Part shown: one piece after another, positions 44,263-54,266 of the stretch
Layout: each line of letters begins with the position of its first letter
Numbering within the stretch: position 1 is the stretch's first letter
From: Bacteroidales bacterium UBA1181
GTDB taxonomy: Bacteria; Bacteroidota; Bacteroidia; Bacteroidales; Paludibacteraceae
Length of the DNA stretch: 64,000 nucleotides
Direction: 5' to 3'
Assembly: GCA_002310215.1 (NCBI GenBank)
Contig: DBYR01000037.1
Coordinates: 34,212-98,211, forward strand
Notes under the pieces: generated by a model
What the model was told of the DNA's origin: nothing
The model's database searches: none
What the model saw: only the letters and a program-made list of their open reading frames with translations
Program-made: the position numbers and the translations under genes

Positions 44263-45300
44263 ATGATGGATATTTCAAGAGAGATTCTACAGTTTCTGCA
44301 CTATCATCCGCTTTCTTCGCGCGATGAAATAGCAAATGGAACTGCCTTCGATGGTAGCGATGCCACCATGAAACGACTGCTGGCGACAGGTGTTCAGAAT
44401 GGGGATATTGAGGTAGAAGGCAAGGCCCGTGCCACTCGTTATCGTCTTTCTAATCAGGCACATCTGTTGATGCCACTCAATCTGGACACCTATTTTGCGA
44501 CTGAAGTGGACGAGAGACAAGTACAGACTTCTTTCAACTTTGAGCTGATTCGTGAACAACTCCCAACCGTCAAGTTATTCACCGATGAAGAGAATGCATG
44601 TCTGCAGGAGTTACAGGCAGAGTTTCGCCAGCATGTCAGTGAGATGACCGAGAACGAATACCGCAAGGAGATGGAGCGACTGGGCATCGACCTTAGTTGG
44701 AAATCGTCACAGATAGAGGGCAACACTTATTCTTTGCTGGAGACAGAGCGTCTGCTTCGCGAGAGTAAGACCGCCGATGGCAAAACCAAAGAAGAAGCCA
44801 TCATGTTGCTCAATCACAAGGATGCCTTACGTTTCGTACTTGACAATCCCGACTATCTGCAGACCTTGACGGTCAGCCGCATTGAAGATATCCATCATTT
44901 GCTCACCAAGGAACTCTCTGTTGACAAAGGAATTCGCCATCGTCGTGTGGGTATCACCGGCACCAACTACCATCCGTTGGATAATGAATTTCAGATTCGT
45001 GAGGCCATGCACGACACTTGCGACCTGATAAATAGCAAGGAAAGCATCTTCGAGAAAGCGTTGCTGGCCCTTGTACTCCTGTCGTATATCCAAGCCTTTT
45101 CCGATGGCAATATGCGCACAGCCCGCATCACCAGCAACTCAATTCTGATCGCCAATGGCTATTGCCCGCTGAGTTTCCGCTCAGTCGATTCTATCGACTA
45201 CAAGAAGGCGATGCTTATCTTTTACGAGCAGAACAACCTCTATGCCTTCAAGCAAATCTTCATCGACCAGTTTGAATTTGCGGTAAGAGAGTATTTTTAA
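44263..45300 (+). CDS. Fic-domain protein with N-terminal winged helix and altered catalytic motif
   Basis: 345 residues. A winged-helix-like start (EILQFLHYHPLSSRDEIA) precedes a Fic fold. The inhibitory helix motif (S/T)xxxE(G/N) is present as SSQIEGN (about 149-155). The active site, normally HPFxxGNGR, reads IQAFSDGNMR: the catalytic His is Gln and the second Gly is Met. Fic proteins transfer AMP to target hydroxyls; without the His this one may be inactive or have another role, for example regulatory. A promoter-like CACATTTG (44236) is near. Confidence 0.85.
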   Translation: MMDISREILQFLHYHPLSSRDEIANGTAFDGSDATMKRLLATGVQNGDIEVEGKARATRYRLSNQAHLLMPLNLDTYFATEVDERQVQTSFNFELIREQLPTVKLFTDEENACLQELQAEFRQHVSEMTENEYRKEMERLGIDLSWKSSQIEGNTYSLLETERLLRESKTADGKTKEEAIMLLNHKDALRFVLDNPDYLQTLTVSRIEDIHHLLTKELSVDKGIRHRRVGITGTNYHPLDNEFQIREAMHDTCDLINSKESIFEKALLALVLLSYIQAFSDGNMRTARITSNSILIANGYCPLSFRSVDSIDYKKAMLIFYEQNNLYAFKQIFIDQFEFAVREYF

Positions 45301-45322
45301 TATTATAGGAGGACAATATCAC

Positions 45323-45350
45323 GTAGGGGACGAAGAATTTTCGCCCCCTA
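45323..45350. repeat. dispersed palindrome, GTAGGGGCGAAA type
   Basis: GTAGGGGACGAA and TTCGCCCCCTA form imperfect arms. Related to the repeats at 46121 and 56790; a common mobile palindrome type in this group. Confidence 0.65.
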
Positions 45351-45451
45351 TTTTTTGCAGGCCTCGCATACACTCCATAAAAACGTCACAGCCATAGGAT
45401 TAGACACAATTAAAATCACACAAACACATACAAAATAAAAAAAACTATCCT

Positions 45452-45459
45452 TATATTTG
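45452..45459 (+). promoter_or_regulatory. promoter -7 box
   Basis: TATATTTG followed by CACC, typical of Bacteroidetes; about 135 nt before the next ATG, so a long leader is implied. Confidence 0.5.
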
Positions 45460-45593
45460 CACCAATCCATGGGGAGAAATCCGTGGATCGGAAAGGCATT
45501 TTTGCATGAAGTCCTGACTAGGCAGAAGCCCAATAGTATAAGACTGGGAATATCACCGGATAGCGTCAATAACATTTAATTTCTACAAATACC

Positions 45594-46100
45594 ATGATCA
45601 CAATCAAGCACAACATCGACAGCAAGCGTTTCCTCACGTTGTGGGCGAAGTATGTACGCACACCCAACATTCTGCAGCATTGCCAGAACTGTATTCACGG
45701 ACCATACAGCAAGAAATTCGGCTTGAAAAACCCGAACTTCAACAATGAGACCACAATGACATTTGACGAGACGGACAATTACCAAGCCATCTACTTCTGC
45801 GGCATCTCGAAAAAGGAAGCTTCGAAGGAAATGGTTCACCCTCATAATCCAAACATAATAATGAAGAGGAATTACCTTCACAATCTTCACTTCGCGATCA
45901 TTCCACACGAAGGAGCGAAAGATGTATGGGACTTTGAGGAGTGGCACGTGGAGATTGAAGGAGGATACCTCACCCGCATTCCTGAAGAAGAAGAGATACC
46001 TGAGAAATACAAACAAGGCATCTATGACGATCACTATTACACCTGCCGCATCTTCCGTTGGATGTTAGGGTTCTTCTATCTGCATGAAATCGTGAAATAA
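45594..46100 (+). CDS. hypothetical protein
   Basis: 168 residues with no signal peptide or membrane segment. It contains a CxxC pair (HCQNCIHG) early on and an aromatic C-terminus (YYTCRIFRWMLGFFYLHE). No family recognised. A remnant of its 3' end lies 2 kb upstream, on the other side of the Fic gene, so the region has been duplicated. Confidence 0.65.
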   Translation: MITIKHNIDSKRFLTLWAKYVRTPNILQHCQNCIHGPYSKKFGLKNPNFNNETTMTFDETDNYQAIYFCGISKKEASKEMVHPHNPNIIMKRNYLHNLHFAIIPHEGAKDVWDFEEWHVEIEGGYLTRIPEEEEIPEKYKQGIYDDHYYTCRIFRWMLGFFYLHEIVK

Positions 46101-46120
46101 TATTTGTCGAGACGATATTT

Positions 46121-46148
46121 GTAGAGGCGAAAAATCTTTCGCCCCTAC
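46121..46148. repeat. dispersed palindrome, GTAGGGGCGAAA type
   Basis: GTAGAGGCGAAA and TTTCGCCCCTAC form 12-bp arms with one mismatch around AATC. Confidence 0.75.
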
Positions 46149-46174
46149 ATTTTTTTGCACACACATCGCAACCC

Positions 46175-46212
46175 ACAAAAAAGAGGAATCATCCGAAGAC
46201 GATTCCCCTTTC
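46175..46212 (-). terminator. intrinsic terminator of pnp
   Basis: On the minus strand AAAGGGGAATC and GATTCCTCTTT form a stem followed by a T run, 34 nt after the pnp stop. Confidence 0.8.
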
Positions 46213-46245
46213 GATATGGTTAAGGAAGGCAAGCCTCCCCGTTTT

Positions 46246-48390
46246 TTAGTTCTCTTTCTTCTCCTCACGTTGTGGACGAGGGAGCAATGCCTTGTGGGAA
46301 AGTTTGAACTTACCCGTCTTAGCATCGATGTCGAGCAATTTGACGGTGATCATATCACCCTCCTTCATGCCCGTATCTTCCATCTTCTCGATACGTCTCC
46401 ACTCGATCTCAGAGATGTGGAGCAAGCCCTCTTTACCAGGCATGAACTCTACGAACGCGCCGTAAGGCATGATGGACTTCACCTTTGCCTCGTAGGTCTC
46501 TCCGACCTCCGGAACAGCAACGATGGCCTTGATGCGTGATACAGCGTTGTCCAAAGATTCCTTGTTGGTAGCGGCCACTTCCACGTGTCCCTTGCCGTCC
46601 GTCTCCTCGATGGAAACCGTAGCGCCAGACTTCTCTTGGATGTCTTGGATGATCTTTCCACCAGGGCCGATCACAGCACCGATCATATCCTTCGGGATAT
46701 CGAAGGTGACGATGCGTGGAGCGTGTGGCTTGAGGTCAGCGCGAGGTTCAGCGATCGTCTCCTCGATCTTACCCAAGATATGCAATCTACCAGCCTTAGC
46801 TTGGTTCAGAGCCTTCTCCAAGATCTCGTAAGAAAGACCGTCCACCTTGATATCCATCTGGGTAGCCGTGATACCATCCTTCGTACCCGTCACCTTGAAG
46901 TCCATATCACCGAGGTGATCCTCATCGCCCAAGATATCGGAGAGCACAGAGTACTTCACGTTACCCTTGTCGGTGATCAGACCCATCGCGATACCGGAAA
47001 CAGGCTTCTTGATCTTCACACCCGCATCCATCAACGCTAATGTACCAGCGCAGACAGTAGCCATGGAAGAAGAACCGTTAGACTCCATGATATCGGAAAC
47101 GATACGCACGCAATATGGATAATCAGCAGGAATCATACGCTTCAAGGCACGCCAAGCGAGGTGACCGTGACCGATCTCACGACGGCCCACACCACGTTGC
47201 GCCTTCGCCTCGCCCGTAGAGAACGGAGGGAAGTTATAGTGCAACAAGAAACGTTCCTTGCCATGCACGAGCACCTCGTCGATCAGCTTCTCGTCCTGCT
47301 TCGTACCCAAGGTACAAGTCGTCAAGGACTGCGTCTCACCACGGGTGAAGATAGCCGATCCGTGAGGGCCAGGGAGGTAACCCACTTCGCACCAGATAGG
47401 GCGGATGTCCGTCGTGGTACGACCATCGAGACGCTTGCCCTCGTCCAAGATGGAACGACGCATAGCCTCCTTCTCGACAGCGTGGTAGTAGCGGTCGATC
47501 ATGCCGGCCTTAGCCTCCAGATCCTCCTCGCTGAGGTTCAAAGACTCGATATATTCAGTCTTCACCGCGCTGAATTTCTCCTCGCGGTCATGCTTGTCCG
47601 TGTTAGCGGAAGTGGCGAGCGCATAGGCCTTGTCGTAGCACTTAGCCCAAACGTCCTTCTCCAACTCCTCGTCATTCTCCTCGTGGCAGTACTCACGTTT
47701 GGTCTCTTTGCCGACCTCCTTCGTCAGTTCTTTTTGTACGAGGCACATAGGTTTGATAGCTTCGTGAGCCGCCTTGAGGGCGTTGAGGAGGTCTTGTTCA
47801 GACACCTCGTCCATCTCACCTTCCACCATCATGATATTCTCGTAAGTAGCGCCGACCATCAAATCCATATCGGCTTTCTCCAATTGCTCGAAAGTAGGGT
47901 CGATCACGAACTGGCCGTCGATACGAGCCACACGCACCTCCGAGATAGGTCCGTTGAACGGGATGTCGGAAACAGCCAACGCAGCCGAAGCCGCGAGACC
48001 CGCCAACGCATCCGGTTGGTCCACACCATCCGCGGAAATCATATTCACCGTCACGAAAGTCTCCGCATGGTAGTTGTCCGGGAACAAAGGTCTGAGGGCA
48101 CGGTCGATCAGACGTGCCGTCAAAATCTCATAATCGGAGGCTTTTCCCTCCCTCTTCGTAAAACCGCCTGGGAATCGTCCGTACGCGCCGAACTTCTCTT
48201 TGTACTCCACCGTCAACGGCATGAAATCCGTTCCCGGTACTGCTTCTTTCGCGGAACACACTGTCGCCAACACCATAGTGTTGCCCATTTTCACTACGAC
48301 AGCGCCGTCCGCTTGCTTCGCCAACTTACCCGTCTCGATACTGATCGTACGGCCGTCAGGCAAAGCGATCGTCTTAGTAATTACATTCAT
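46246..48390 (-). CDS. pnp: polyribonucleotide nucleotidyltransferase (PNPase)
   Basis: 714 residues: two RNase PH domains ([26 protein letters not shown]; second with [14 protein letters not shown] and [19 protein letters not shown]), a KH domain ([19 protein letters not shown], about 555-610) and an S1 domain ([21 protein letters not shown], from about 625). It degrades RNA from the 3' end with phosphate. The -7 box TATATTTG lies on the minus strand at 48437-48430. Confidence 0.96.
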   Translation of the reverse strand: MNVITKTIALPDGRTISIETGKLAKQADGAVVVKMGNTMVLATVCSAKEAVPGTDFMPLTVEYKEKFGAYGRFPGGFTKREGKASDYEILTARLIDRALRPLFPDNYHAETFVTVNMISADGVDQPDALAGLAASAALAVSDIPFNGPISEVRVARIDGQFVIDPTFEQLEKADMDLMVGATYENIMMVEGEMDEVSEQDLLNALKAAHEAIKPMCLVQKELTKEVGKETKREYCHEENDEELEKDVWAKCYDKAYALATSANTDKHDREEKFSAVKTEYIESLNLSEEDLEAKAGMIDRYYHAVEKEAMRRSILDEGKRLDGRTTTDIRPIWCEVGYLPGPHGSAIFTRGETQSLTTCTLGTKQDEKLIDEVLVHGKERFLLHYNFPPFSTGEAKAQRGVGRREIGHGHLAWRALKRMIPADYPYCVRIVSDIMESNGSSSMATVCAGTLALMDAGVKIKKPVSGIAMGLITDKGNVKYSVLSDILGDEDHLGDMDFKVTGTKDGITATQMDIKVDGLSYEILEKALNQAKAGRLHILGKIEETIAEPRADLKPHAPRIVTFDIPKDMIGAVIGPGGKIIQDIQEKSGATVSIEETDGKGHVEVAATNKESLDNAVSRIKAIVAVPEVGETYEAKVKSIMPYGAFVEFMPGKEGLLHISEIEWRRIEKMEDTGMKEGDMITVKLLDIDAKTGKFKLSHKALLPRPQREEKKEN

Positions 48391-48429
48391 CTTTTTTCTT
48401 TTTCGTCTAAAAACATCTTAAATATCCCA

Positions 48430-48437
48430 CAAATATA
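48430..48437 (-). promoter_or_regulatory. promoter -7 box of pnp
   Basis: TATATTTG on the minus strand, 40 nt before the start codon. Confidence 0.55.
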
Positions 48438-48599
48438 ACCAATATTCACTTTAAATCATCATTTTTGCATATTATTTTTCCATCATTTGATATTCAACCC
48501 ATTATATGTTTTCAAATCATCACTTATTTTCACGAACTATATGCGTTGGCAGTAGGATGAAAAAGTTAGGAACAAACAGCAACGAGAACTGAAAATCCG

Positions 48600-48630
48600 T
48601 TGTGAATCAAAGAAAAAAAAAGTACATTTG
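48600..48630 (+). promoter_or_regulatory. promoter of hicBA
   Basis: TTG (48600), about 20-nt A-rich spacer, TACATTTG (48623-48630), 46 nt before the ATG. Confidence 0.6.
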
Positions 48631-48675
48631 CACTAAACAAACGGTAGAAACATTAACAAAAAAAAACTAACAATC

Positions 48676-48888
48676 ATGAAATACTCTGTTGTCATAGAGA
48701 AAGACGATAATGGGTGGTATGTGGGGCAATGCTGCGAAGTCCCATCCGCCATGAGTCAAGGCAAAACATTGAAGGAATTGATGGCGAACATGAAGGAAGC
48801 CATCGAACTCGCCATTTTATGTCAGAAAGAAGAAACAAGGGAAAAATATAGGGGGAGAAAAGTATTACATCGTAATGTTTCGGTATGA
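48676..48888 (+). CDS. hicB: HicB-family antitoxin
   Basis: 70 residues with the partial RNase H-like HicB fold: YSVVIEKDDNGWYVGQCCEVPSAMSQGKTLKELMANMKEAI. It lacks a clear DNA-binding domain, as in short HicB proteins. The gene overlaps hicA by 4 nt; antitoxin comes first. Confidence 0.86.
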   Translation: MKYSVVIEKDDNGWYVGQCCEVPSAMSQGKTLKELMANMKEAIELAILCQKEETREKYRGRKVLHRNVSV

Positions 48889-49082
48889 AAAAGGAAAAGT
48901 TATTGAAGCACTTACGCCAATATAATTGTTATCCTACCGGAAGGCAAAAGGGGAGCCACGCACAGTTCAAAAACCTCGAAACCGGAGCACAGACAATTAT
49001 CCCCATACACAATGAAATATCAGACATATTGGCGAAGAAAATATGCAAACAACTTGGCATACCTGTAGTTGGAAACAATTAA
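48885..49082 (+). CDS. hicA: HicA-family toxin (mRNA interferase)
   Basis: 65 residues. GSHAQF carries the catalytic His of HicA, with dsRBD-like layout (LLKHLRQYNCYPTGRQKGSH, then IPIHNEISDILAKKICKQLGI). HicA cleaves mRNA and is held by HicB. ATGA overlap with hicB. Confidence 0.88.
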   Translation: MKKEKLLKHLRQYNCYPTGRQKGSHAQFKNLETGAQTIIPIHNEISDILAKKICKQLGIPVVGNN

Positions 49083-49251
49083 CAAACAAAAAACATACTC
49101 TCAGAAAAGAGATTCTAATCCCCCAAAAACAGAATGCGCCATCATTACAGACGCGCAAACATCTCCTGAAACCCCTGTTTTTGCACCCCCCAACGTTTCC
49201 AACCATTGTTTCCCCTTCCACAGCAATCTCCCCAAAGATGAGGATCCTCCA

Positions 49252-49327
49252 AAATAGTAAATCGTAAATAGCTAAATAGTAAATCAAACACCCAAATAGT
49301 AAATCGTAAATAGCTAAATAGTAAATA
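49252..49327. repeat. 42-bp tandem repeat, AAATAGTAAATC type
   Basis: Two units, 49252-49293 and 49294-49327 (second partial), built of AAATAGTAAAT and TAAATAGC steps. A related AT-rich block lies at about 59160-59195. Confidence 0.8.
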
Positions 49328-49417
49328 TTTACAATCCTTCCACAAACCAAACAAAAAATCCTCCACCCTCTTCCACGAAACAGAAAACATTGTCACTAAT
49401 TATTCCGCGATTTTTTG

Positions 49418-49425
49418 TAACTTTG
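49418..49425 (+). promoter_or_regulatory. promoter -7 box of metG
   Basis: TAACTTTG followed by CACTCC, 49 nt before the ATG. Confidence 0.6.
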
Positions 49426-49474
49426 CACTCCGTTTCTGCATGCGATAGAAAAAGAATAAATAATTAATAACGAT

Positions 49475-51535
49475 ATGGATAAGAAATTCAAAAGAACAAC
49501 GGTCACATCGGCCCTGCCATACGCCAACGGTCCCGTACACATCGGTCACCTGGCGGGTGTATACGTGCCTGCGGACATCTACGTCCGCTATCTCCGCCTG
49601 AAGGGTGAGGAGGTGGTATTCATCGGCGGCTCCGACGAGCACGGCGTACCAGTCACGATCCGGGCGAAGAAAGAGAACTGCACCCCACAAGACGTGGTGG
49701 ACCGCTACCACAAGATCATCAAGGACTCCTTCCAGGAGTTCGGCATCTCGTTCGACATCTATTCCCGCACCACCTCCAACGTGCACCACAAGGTGGCTTC
49801 CGACTTCTTCCGCACGCTCTACGACAAGGGCGAGTTCATCGAGAAGGAGAGCGAGCAATACTACGACGAGGAGGCGAAGCAGTTCTTGGCGGACCGCTAC
49901 ATCGTGGGCGAATGTCCACGCTGCCATGCGCAAGGCGCTTACGGCGACCAATGCGAGAAGTGCGGTAGCGCCCTCTCCCCAGAGGAGCTGATCAACCCAG
50001 TCAGCAAGCTCTCCGGCGCCAAACCGGTCATGCGCAAGACGAAGCACTGGTACCTGCCATTGGACAAGCATGAGGGATGGCTCCGCAAATGGATCCTCGA
50101 CGACCACAAGGAGTGGAGAACGAACGTCTACGGACAATGCAAGAGTTGGTTGGACAACGGCCTGCAACCCCGCGCCGTGAGCCGCGACTTGGATTGGGGT
50201 ATCCCTGTGCCTGTGGAAGGCGCCGAGGGCAAAGTGCTCTACGTGTGGTTCGACGCCCCTATCGGCTACATCAGCAACACCAAGGAGCTGTGCGACAACA
50301 ACCCTGAGAAGTTCGGCAACTGGGAGAAGTGGTGGAAAGACCCTGAGACCCGACTCGTCCACTTCATCGGCAAGGACAACATCGTATTCCACTGCATCGT
50401 CTTCCCTTCCATGCTGAAGGCGGAGGGCAGCTACATCCTGCCGGACAACGTGCCAAGCAACGAGTTCCTCAACCTGGAGGGCGACAAGATATCCACCTCC
50501 CGCAACTGGGCGGTTTGGTTGAACGAATACCTGGTGGACTTCCCTGGCAAGCAAGACACCTTGCGCTACGTGCTGACGGCCAATGCGCCTGAGACGAAGG
50601 ACAACGACTTCACGTGGAAGGATTTCCAAGCCCGCAACAACAACGAGCTGGTGGCCATCTACGGCAACTTCGTGAACCGCGCATTAGTGCTGACACAGAA
50701 GTATTTCGAAGGGAAAGTGCCTGAACTGAAGGGACTGACCGACTACGACAAGGCCACCCTACAAGAGTTCGCCGACGTGAAGGAGAAGTTGGAGCAACTG
50801 CTCGACAACTTCAAGTTCCGCGACGCACAGAAGGAGGCGATGAACCTGGCCCGCATCGGAAACAAATACTTGGCGGAGACCGAGCCTTGGAAACTCTCCA
50901 AGACGGACATGGACCGCACATCGTCCATCCTCCACATCGGTCTGCAGATCGCAGCCAACCTCGCCATCGCATTCGAGCCATTCCTGCCATTCTCTTCGGA
51001 GAAACTCCGCAAGATGCTGAACATGAACTCATTCGATTGGAACCAATTGGGCAAAATCGATTTGCTGCAGACGGGTGCGCAACTCGGCAAGGCGGAGCTT
51101 CTCTTCGAGAAGATCGAGGACGAGGCCATCGATGCACAAATGAAGCGTCTGGAGAACATCAAGAAGGAGAACGAGGCCAGCAACTGGCAGCCTGAGCCGA
51201 TCGAGGGACAAAGCACCATCGACGACTTCGCCAAGCTGGACATCCGTGTCGGCACCATCCTGGAGTGTCAGAAAGTGCCTAAGTCGGACAAGCTGCTCCA
51301 GTTCAAGATCGACGACGGTTTGGGCGGACGCACCATCCTTTCCGGCATCGCCAAGTCTTACCCGGATCCGCAGGAATTGGTAGGCTTGCAGGTTCTCTTC
51401 GTGGCGAACTTCCCTACCCGCAAGATGATGGGTCTCGAAAGCCAAGGCATGATCATGTCGGCTGTAGACAAGGACGGCAAGTTGGTGGTCACCTCCGTAT
51501 CCAAGAAGGTGGCGAACGGTTCTAGAGTGGGATAA
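49475..51535 (+). CDS. metG: methionyl-tRNA synthetase
   Basis: 686 residues: HIGH motif HIGH at residues 22-25, a zinc knuckle ([18 protein letters not shown]), KMSKS motif as KISTS (about 339-343) and a C-terminal EMAP/OB-fold tRNA-binding domain (from about 585; [20 protein letters not shown]). It charges tRNA-Met. Codon use is GC-rich and even. Confidence 0.96.
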   Translation: MDKKFKRTTVTSALPYANGPVHIGHLAGVYVPADIYVRYLRLKGEEVVFIGGSDEHGVPVTIRAKKENCTPQDVVDRYHKIIKDSFQEFGISFDIYSRTTSNVHHKVASDFFRTLYDKGEFIEKESEQYYDEEAKQFLADRYIVGECPRCHAQGAYGDQCEKCGSALSPEELINPVSKLSGAKPVMRKTKHWYLPLDKHEGWLRKWILDDHKEWRTNVYGQCKSWLDNGLQPRAVSRDLDWGIPVPVEGAEGKVLYVWFDAPIGYISNTKELCDNNPEKFGNWEKWWKDPETRLVHFIGKDNIVFHCIVFPSMLKAEGSYILPDNVPSNEFLNLEGDKISTSRNWAVWLNEYLVDFPGKQDTLRYVLTANAPETKDNDFTWKDFQARNNNELVAIYGNFVNRALVLTQKYFEGKVPELKGLTDYDKATLQEFADVKEKLEQLLDNFKFRDAQKEAMNLARIGNKYLAETEPWKLSKTDMDRTSSILHIGLQIAANLAIAFEPFLPFSSEKLRKMLNMNSFDWNQLGKIDLLQTGAQLGKAELLFEKIEDEAIDAQMKRLENIKKENEASNWQPEPIEGQSTIDDFAKLDIRVGTILECQKVPKSDKLLQFKIDDGLGGRTILSGIAKSYPDPQELVGLQVLFVANFPTRKMMGLESQGMIMSAVDKDGKLVVTSVSKKVANGSRVG

Positions 51536-51577
51536 CAAAACCGTCCGATTCGCCAAGCGTAATCGGACCTGATCATA

Positions 51578-51608
51578 AGAAAGGTGAGGCTTCGGTCTCA
51601 CCTTTTTT
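51578..51608 (+). terminator. intrinsic terminator of metG
   Basis: AAAGGTGAG and CTCACCTTT stem with T run, about 45 nt after the stop. Confidence 0.9.
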
Positions 51609-51646
51609 GTTTTGAGCCACCCATTTAGTTTCAGAAAAACATTTTT

Positions 51647-51773
51647 TTGTACTTTTGAGGAAAATATAAAAGCAACAAGCATATAGATTGATCATGAAGA
51701 AAAAAATATTTCTCTTGCTGCTCATGGCGGGGCAGTTCATGGCAGGTTCGGCGAAGGATGTAATCGTTTTGAA
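51647..51773. repeat. 127-bp direct repeat, copy 1
   Basis: Covers promoter, leader and the signal peptide codons of the first paralog. Identical to 52531-52657 apart from one base. Contains the -7 box TACTTTTG (51650). Confidence 0.9.
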
Positions 51774-52470
51774 GAACACCACACCCATTGAAGCAAAGGT
51801 ACTAGAAGTGACTCCCACAGAGGTCAAGTATAAAAAAATCAGCAATTTGGAAGGACCCACATACGTCATCTACAAATCAGAAATCAACACCATCGTTTAC
51901 GAGAATGGAGAGGTCGAATCCTTCGTACAGGAGTCAGAAACGAATACCGATAAGACTAACACCCCTCAACAAACTAATGTCTCAGAGAATAACACAAACA
52001 AGGAACTTCAACTCTACCCGACACTCGACCGTGTAAACGGGCAATACGTATTGGGGAATGTGACAATGAGCAAGAAAGAATACGGAGATTTCTTACACGC
52101 CAATTGCCCTGTAGCTTATGAGAAATGGCAAAGAGGAACAAAGAGAGTGAGATGCGGATGGATATTTGCCATAACAGGTTTGACATGCGAGGTAATGTCA
52201 ACTGTTTCGTTTATTTCCTATGCGGATTCCGAACATTACAACAGTCGAGGCTATTACACGTACGATGACGGAGCATTGGCTATGGGCATTGCGACCTTGG
52301 TGCCAGCGATTCTGCTTGAGACAACCGCTATTCCTCTATTAGCCACAGGCTACAGTTCAAGACGCAAGTCCATTGGTCTGTACAACGAACAATGTGCGCC
52401 GAAGAACTCAGCGTTCGATCTTCGGCTGAATCTGAAGGGGAACGGGTTGGGTCTGTCATTGAACTTCTAA
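51694..52470 (+). CDS. hypothetical secreted protein, tandem paralog 1
   Basis: 258 residues with a signal peptide (cut near GSAK). A beta domain (DVIVLKNTTPIEAKVLEV, TPTEVKYKKI, YEVKYK-type) seen in many Bacteroidetes surface proteins precedes a linker and a part with a conserved YEKW motif and two membrane-like segments (about 155-175 and 195-220). Function unknown. Its start at ATG 51694 is preferred over a TTG 6 nt upstream. Confidence 0.75.
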   Translation: MKKKIFLLLLMAGQFMAGSAKDVIVLKNTTPIEAKVLEVTPTEVKYKKISNLEGPTYVIYKSEINTIVYENGEVESFVQESETNTDKTNTPQQTNVSENNTNKELQLYPTLDRVNGQYVLGNVTMSKKEYGDFLHANCPVAYEKWQRGTKRVRCGWIFAITGLTCEVMSTVSFISYADSEHYNSRGYYTYDDGALAMGIATLVPAILLETTAIPLLATGYSSRRKSIGLYNEQCAPKNSAFDLRLNLKGNGLGLSLNF

Positions 52471-52530
52471 TAGAAACGCAACCCAAAGAATTATAGATTT
52501 TCAGGAGATTGCGATGTCCTAATTTATATT

Positions 52531-52657
52531 TTGTACTTTTGAGGAAAATATAAAAGCAACAAGCATATAGATTGATCATGAAGAAAAAAATATTTCTCTT
52601 GCTGCTCATGGCAGGGCAGTTCATGGCAGGTTCGGCGAAGGATGTAATCGTTTTGAA
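52531..52657. repeat. 127-bp direct repeat, copy 2
   Basis: Second copy of 51647-51773, offset 884 nt, one mismatch, with TACTTTTG at 52534. Confidence 0.9.
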
Positions 52658-53447
52658 TAGCTCAGACTCCATCAAGGCGAAGATCCTTGAGGTAACACCG
52701 ACGGAAGTCAAGTACAAGAAATTGAACTACTTGGATGGTCCCACCTTCGTCATCCACAAATCAGACATACGCACCATCACCTACGGGAATGGAGATGTTG
52801 AATCCTTCGTACAAAAGGAAGAAAAGAACGTCGCCGTGGATAGTACCAGTAACAGCGCAACCGCAAGTGTCAACACAACCGCAAGCGTCAGCGCAAGTGC
52901 CAATGACAGCGCAACCGCAACCATTAGCGCAAGCACATTACCCCCTATCGATAGTGAGAAGAGCATTGCGCCCAAGGAAGAGCCGTCATACCCGATGCTT
53001 GACCGCATAAAAGGGAAATACGTGTTGGGAGACCTGACCATGGACAAGAAGGAGTATGGGAAATTCCTGTATGCCAATTGTCCTATCGCCTACGAGAAGT
53101 GGCAATCCGGCTCGAAACGGGTGAAAAGCGGATGGACATTGGCCATAACCGGTTTTACCTGCGAGATGATATCCACCATCTCGTTCATCTCCTACGCAGA
53201 ATCCGAGCATTACCATGTAAAAGGAGGTTACTACACATACAACGACGGGGCATTGGCACTTGGCATCGCCACCATGGTACCGGCAGTGCTACTTGAGACG
53301 ACCGCCATCCCGCTATTAGTTACAGGCTACGTTTCAAGGCGCAAGTCCATCGGTCTATACAACGAACAATGTGCGCCCAAAAACTCAGCGTTCGATCTTC
53401 GACTGAACATGAAGGGGAACGGGTTGGGACTAACATTGAACTTCTAA
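52578..53447 (+). CDS. hypothetical secreted protein, tandem paralog 2
   Basis: 289 residues, paralog of the gene before it. Signal peptide, promoter and C-terminus (IGLYNEQCAPKNSAFDLRLN) are almost unchanged, while the middle has diverged and gained a Ser/Thr/Ala/Asn-rich linker (about 88-120) from short imperfect repeats. The same two membrane-like segments are present. Function unknown. Confidence 0.75.
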   Translation: MKKKIFLLLLMAGQFMAGSAKDVIVLNSSDSIKAKILEVTPTEVKYKKLNYLDGPTFVIHKSDIRTITYGNGDVESFVQKEEKNVAVDSTSNSATASVNTTASVSASANDSATATISASTLPPIDSEKSIAPKEEPSYPMLDRIKGKYVLGDLTMDKKEYGKFLYANCPIAYEKWQSGSKRVKSGWTLAITGFTCEMISTISFISYAESEHYHVKGGYYTYNDGALALGIATMVPAVLLETTAIPLLVTGYVSRRKSIGLYNEQCAPKNSAFDLRLNMKGNGLGLTLNF

Positions 53448-53452
53448 CTGAG

Positions 53453-53483
53453 GCCTTGTGGGATGCCTGTCATCCCACAAGGC
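53453..53483 (+). terminator. strong hairpin after the second paralog
   Basis: GCCTTGTGGGATG and CATCCCACAAGGC form a perfect 13-bp stem with a 5-nt loop. It lies between convergent genes and lacks a long T run. Confidence 0.7.
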
Positions 53484-53567
53484 ACTTTGTCAACACTCAT
53501 CTATGCCTCTACCGATTTCGCTGAAATTTTAATATCGGCACCTGAAAATATTCTTCACAGCAGTTTT

Positions 53568-54266
53568 TCACCAAAAGAACACCCCACCCCCATCATAGAG
53601 ATAATCGTCGGAGAGTGAGACGGGTTCCAGACCGGCCGCCTCCACAAAACGGAGAAGTGCAGGGCCATCCTTGTGCCTCAACGGATTGCCCAAGAAGAAT
53701 AGTCTATCGCCCCAACGTCCGCACGTTCCGCCTAAGAAGCCGTAGCGATGCACAGGGATCCGTATCTCCTCGGGGGAGAAGAGGAAGGAAGAGAAGCCCT
53801 CCCGTAACAACACCTGATGGATGCCCGCATCGGAAGTGATGAAAGCCTGCTCGGAAAGGGGAAACATTGAGCAACGGGTATAGGACTGCGGAAGTTCAAC
53901 GAAGCGTTTTCCACGGTTCAAGGCGAGCAAAGCCTCGTCCGTGTAGCCTTTCCGGTGGAAGAGGCAGGTGTCAGTCGACACACAATTGTACAGGCTGGAA
54001 TCCCGCAGGGACTCCCCCACAGGAGAATCTCCCCAACGGAAGGGCACGGAAAGGGAGGCGAGCTTCTCCGCTAACGCCTGGGGCGCATTCGGTGCCAGAA
54101 GAGTGGTGTGGGAATCTTGGTAGAGAAATACATCAGGGTGGCAGGAGACCGATTCATAAGTGACGCCTTGCGTACGGAAGAGAAAGAGTTCCTCCGCATA
54201 CTCGCCCAAGCGGGACAAGAGGTGTGCGTCACACCGTGCGTCAACAAGAGCCAACCTGCACTTCAT
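53568..54266 (-). CDS. GME-fold protein of the DUF6873 type
   Basis: 232 residues. HPDVFLY, YNCVSTDT, QSYTRCSMFPL, ITSDAGI and YGFLGGTCGRWGDRLFFLGN match, in order, the conserved blocks of DUF6873 proteins, which have the guanidino-group-modifying enzyme fold (from memory). Activity is unknown. The start overlaps the radical SAM gene by 26 nt, so the two are made together and may act together. Confidence 0.72.
   Translation of the reverse strand: MKCRLALVDARCDAHLLSRLGEYAEELFLFRTQGVTYESVSCHPDVFLYQDSHTTLLAPNAPQALAEKLASLSVPFRWGDSPVGESLRDSSLYNCVSTDTCLFHRKGYTDEALLALNRGKRFVELPQSYTRCSMFPLSEQAFITSDAGIHQVLLREGFSSFLFSPEEIRIPVHRYGFLGGTCGRWGDRLFFLGNPLRHKDGPALLRFVEAAGLEPVSLSDDYLYDGGGVFFW

Larger units (their letters stand above)
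45301..45593. other. intergenic region with palindrome and promoter
   Basis: 293 nt between the Fic gene and the next gene. Apart from the palindrome at 45323 and the -7 box at 45452 nothing else is evident. Confidence 0.5.
49083..49474. other. intergenic region with AT-rich tandem repeat and metG promoter
   Basis: 392 nt with no credible gene. It contains the 42-bp tandem repeat at 49252 and the metG -7 box TAACTTTG at 49418-49425. Confidence 0.6.

Noticed and set aside
47161..48438. Long plus-strand frame of 425 codons opposite pnp
   Set aside because: Antisense shadow of a strongly conserved gene; no family features and an Arg/Val/Leu-rich composition typical of such shadows.
49252..49327. 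Regular AT-rich repeats as a CRISPR array
   Set aside because: Only two directly adjoining 42-bp units, no unique spacers and no cas genes.
49400..50629. 409-codon minus-strand frame within metG
   Set aside because: Antisense shadow produced by GC-rich third positions in metG.
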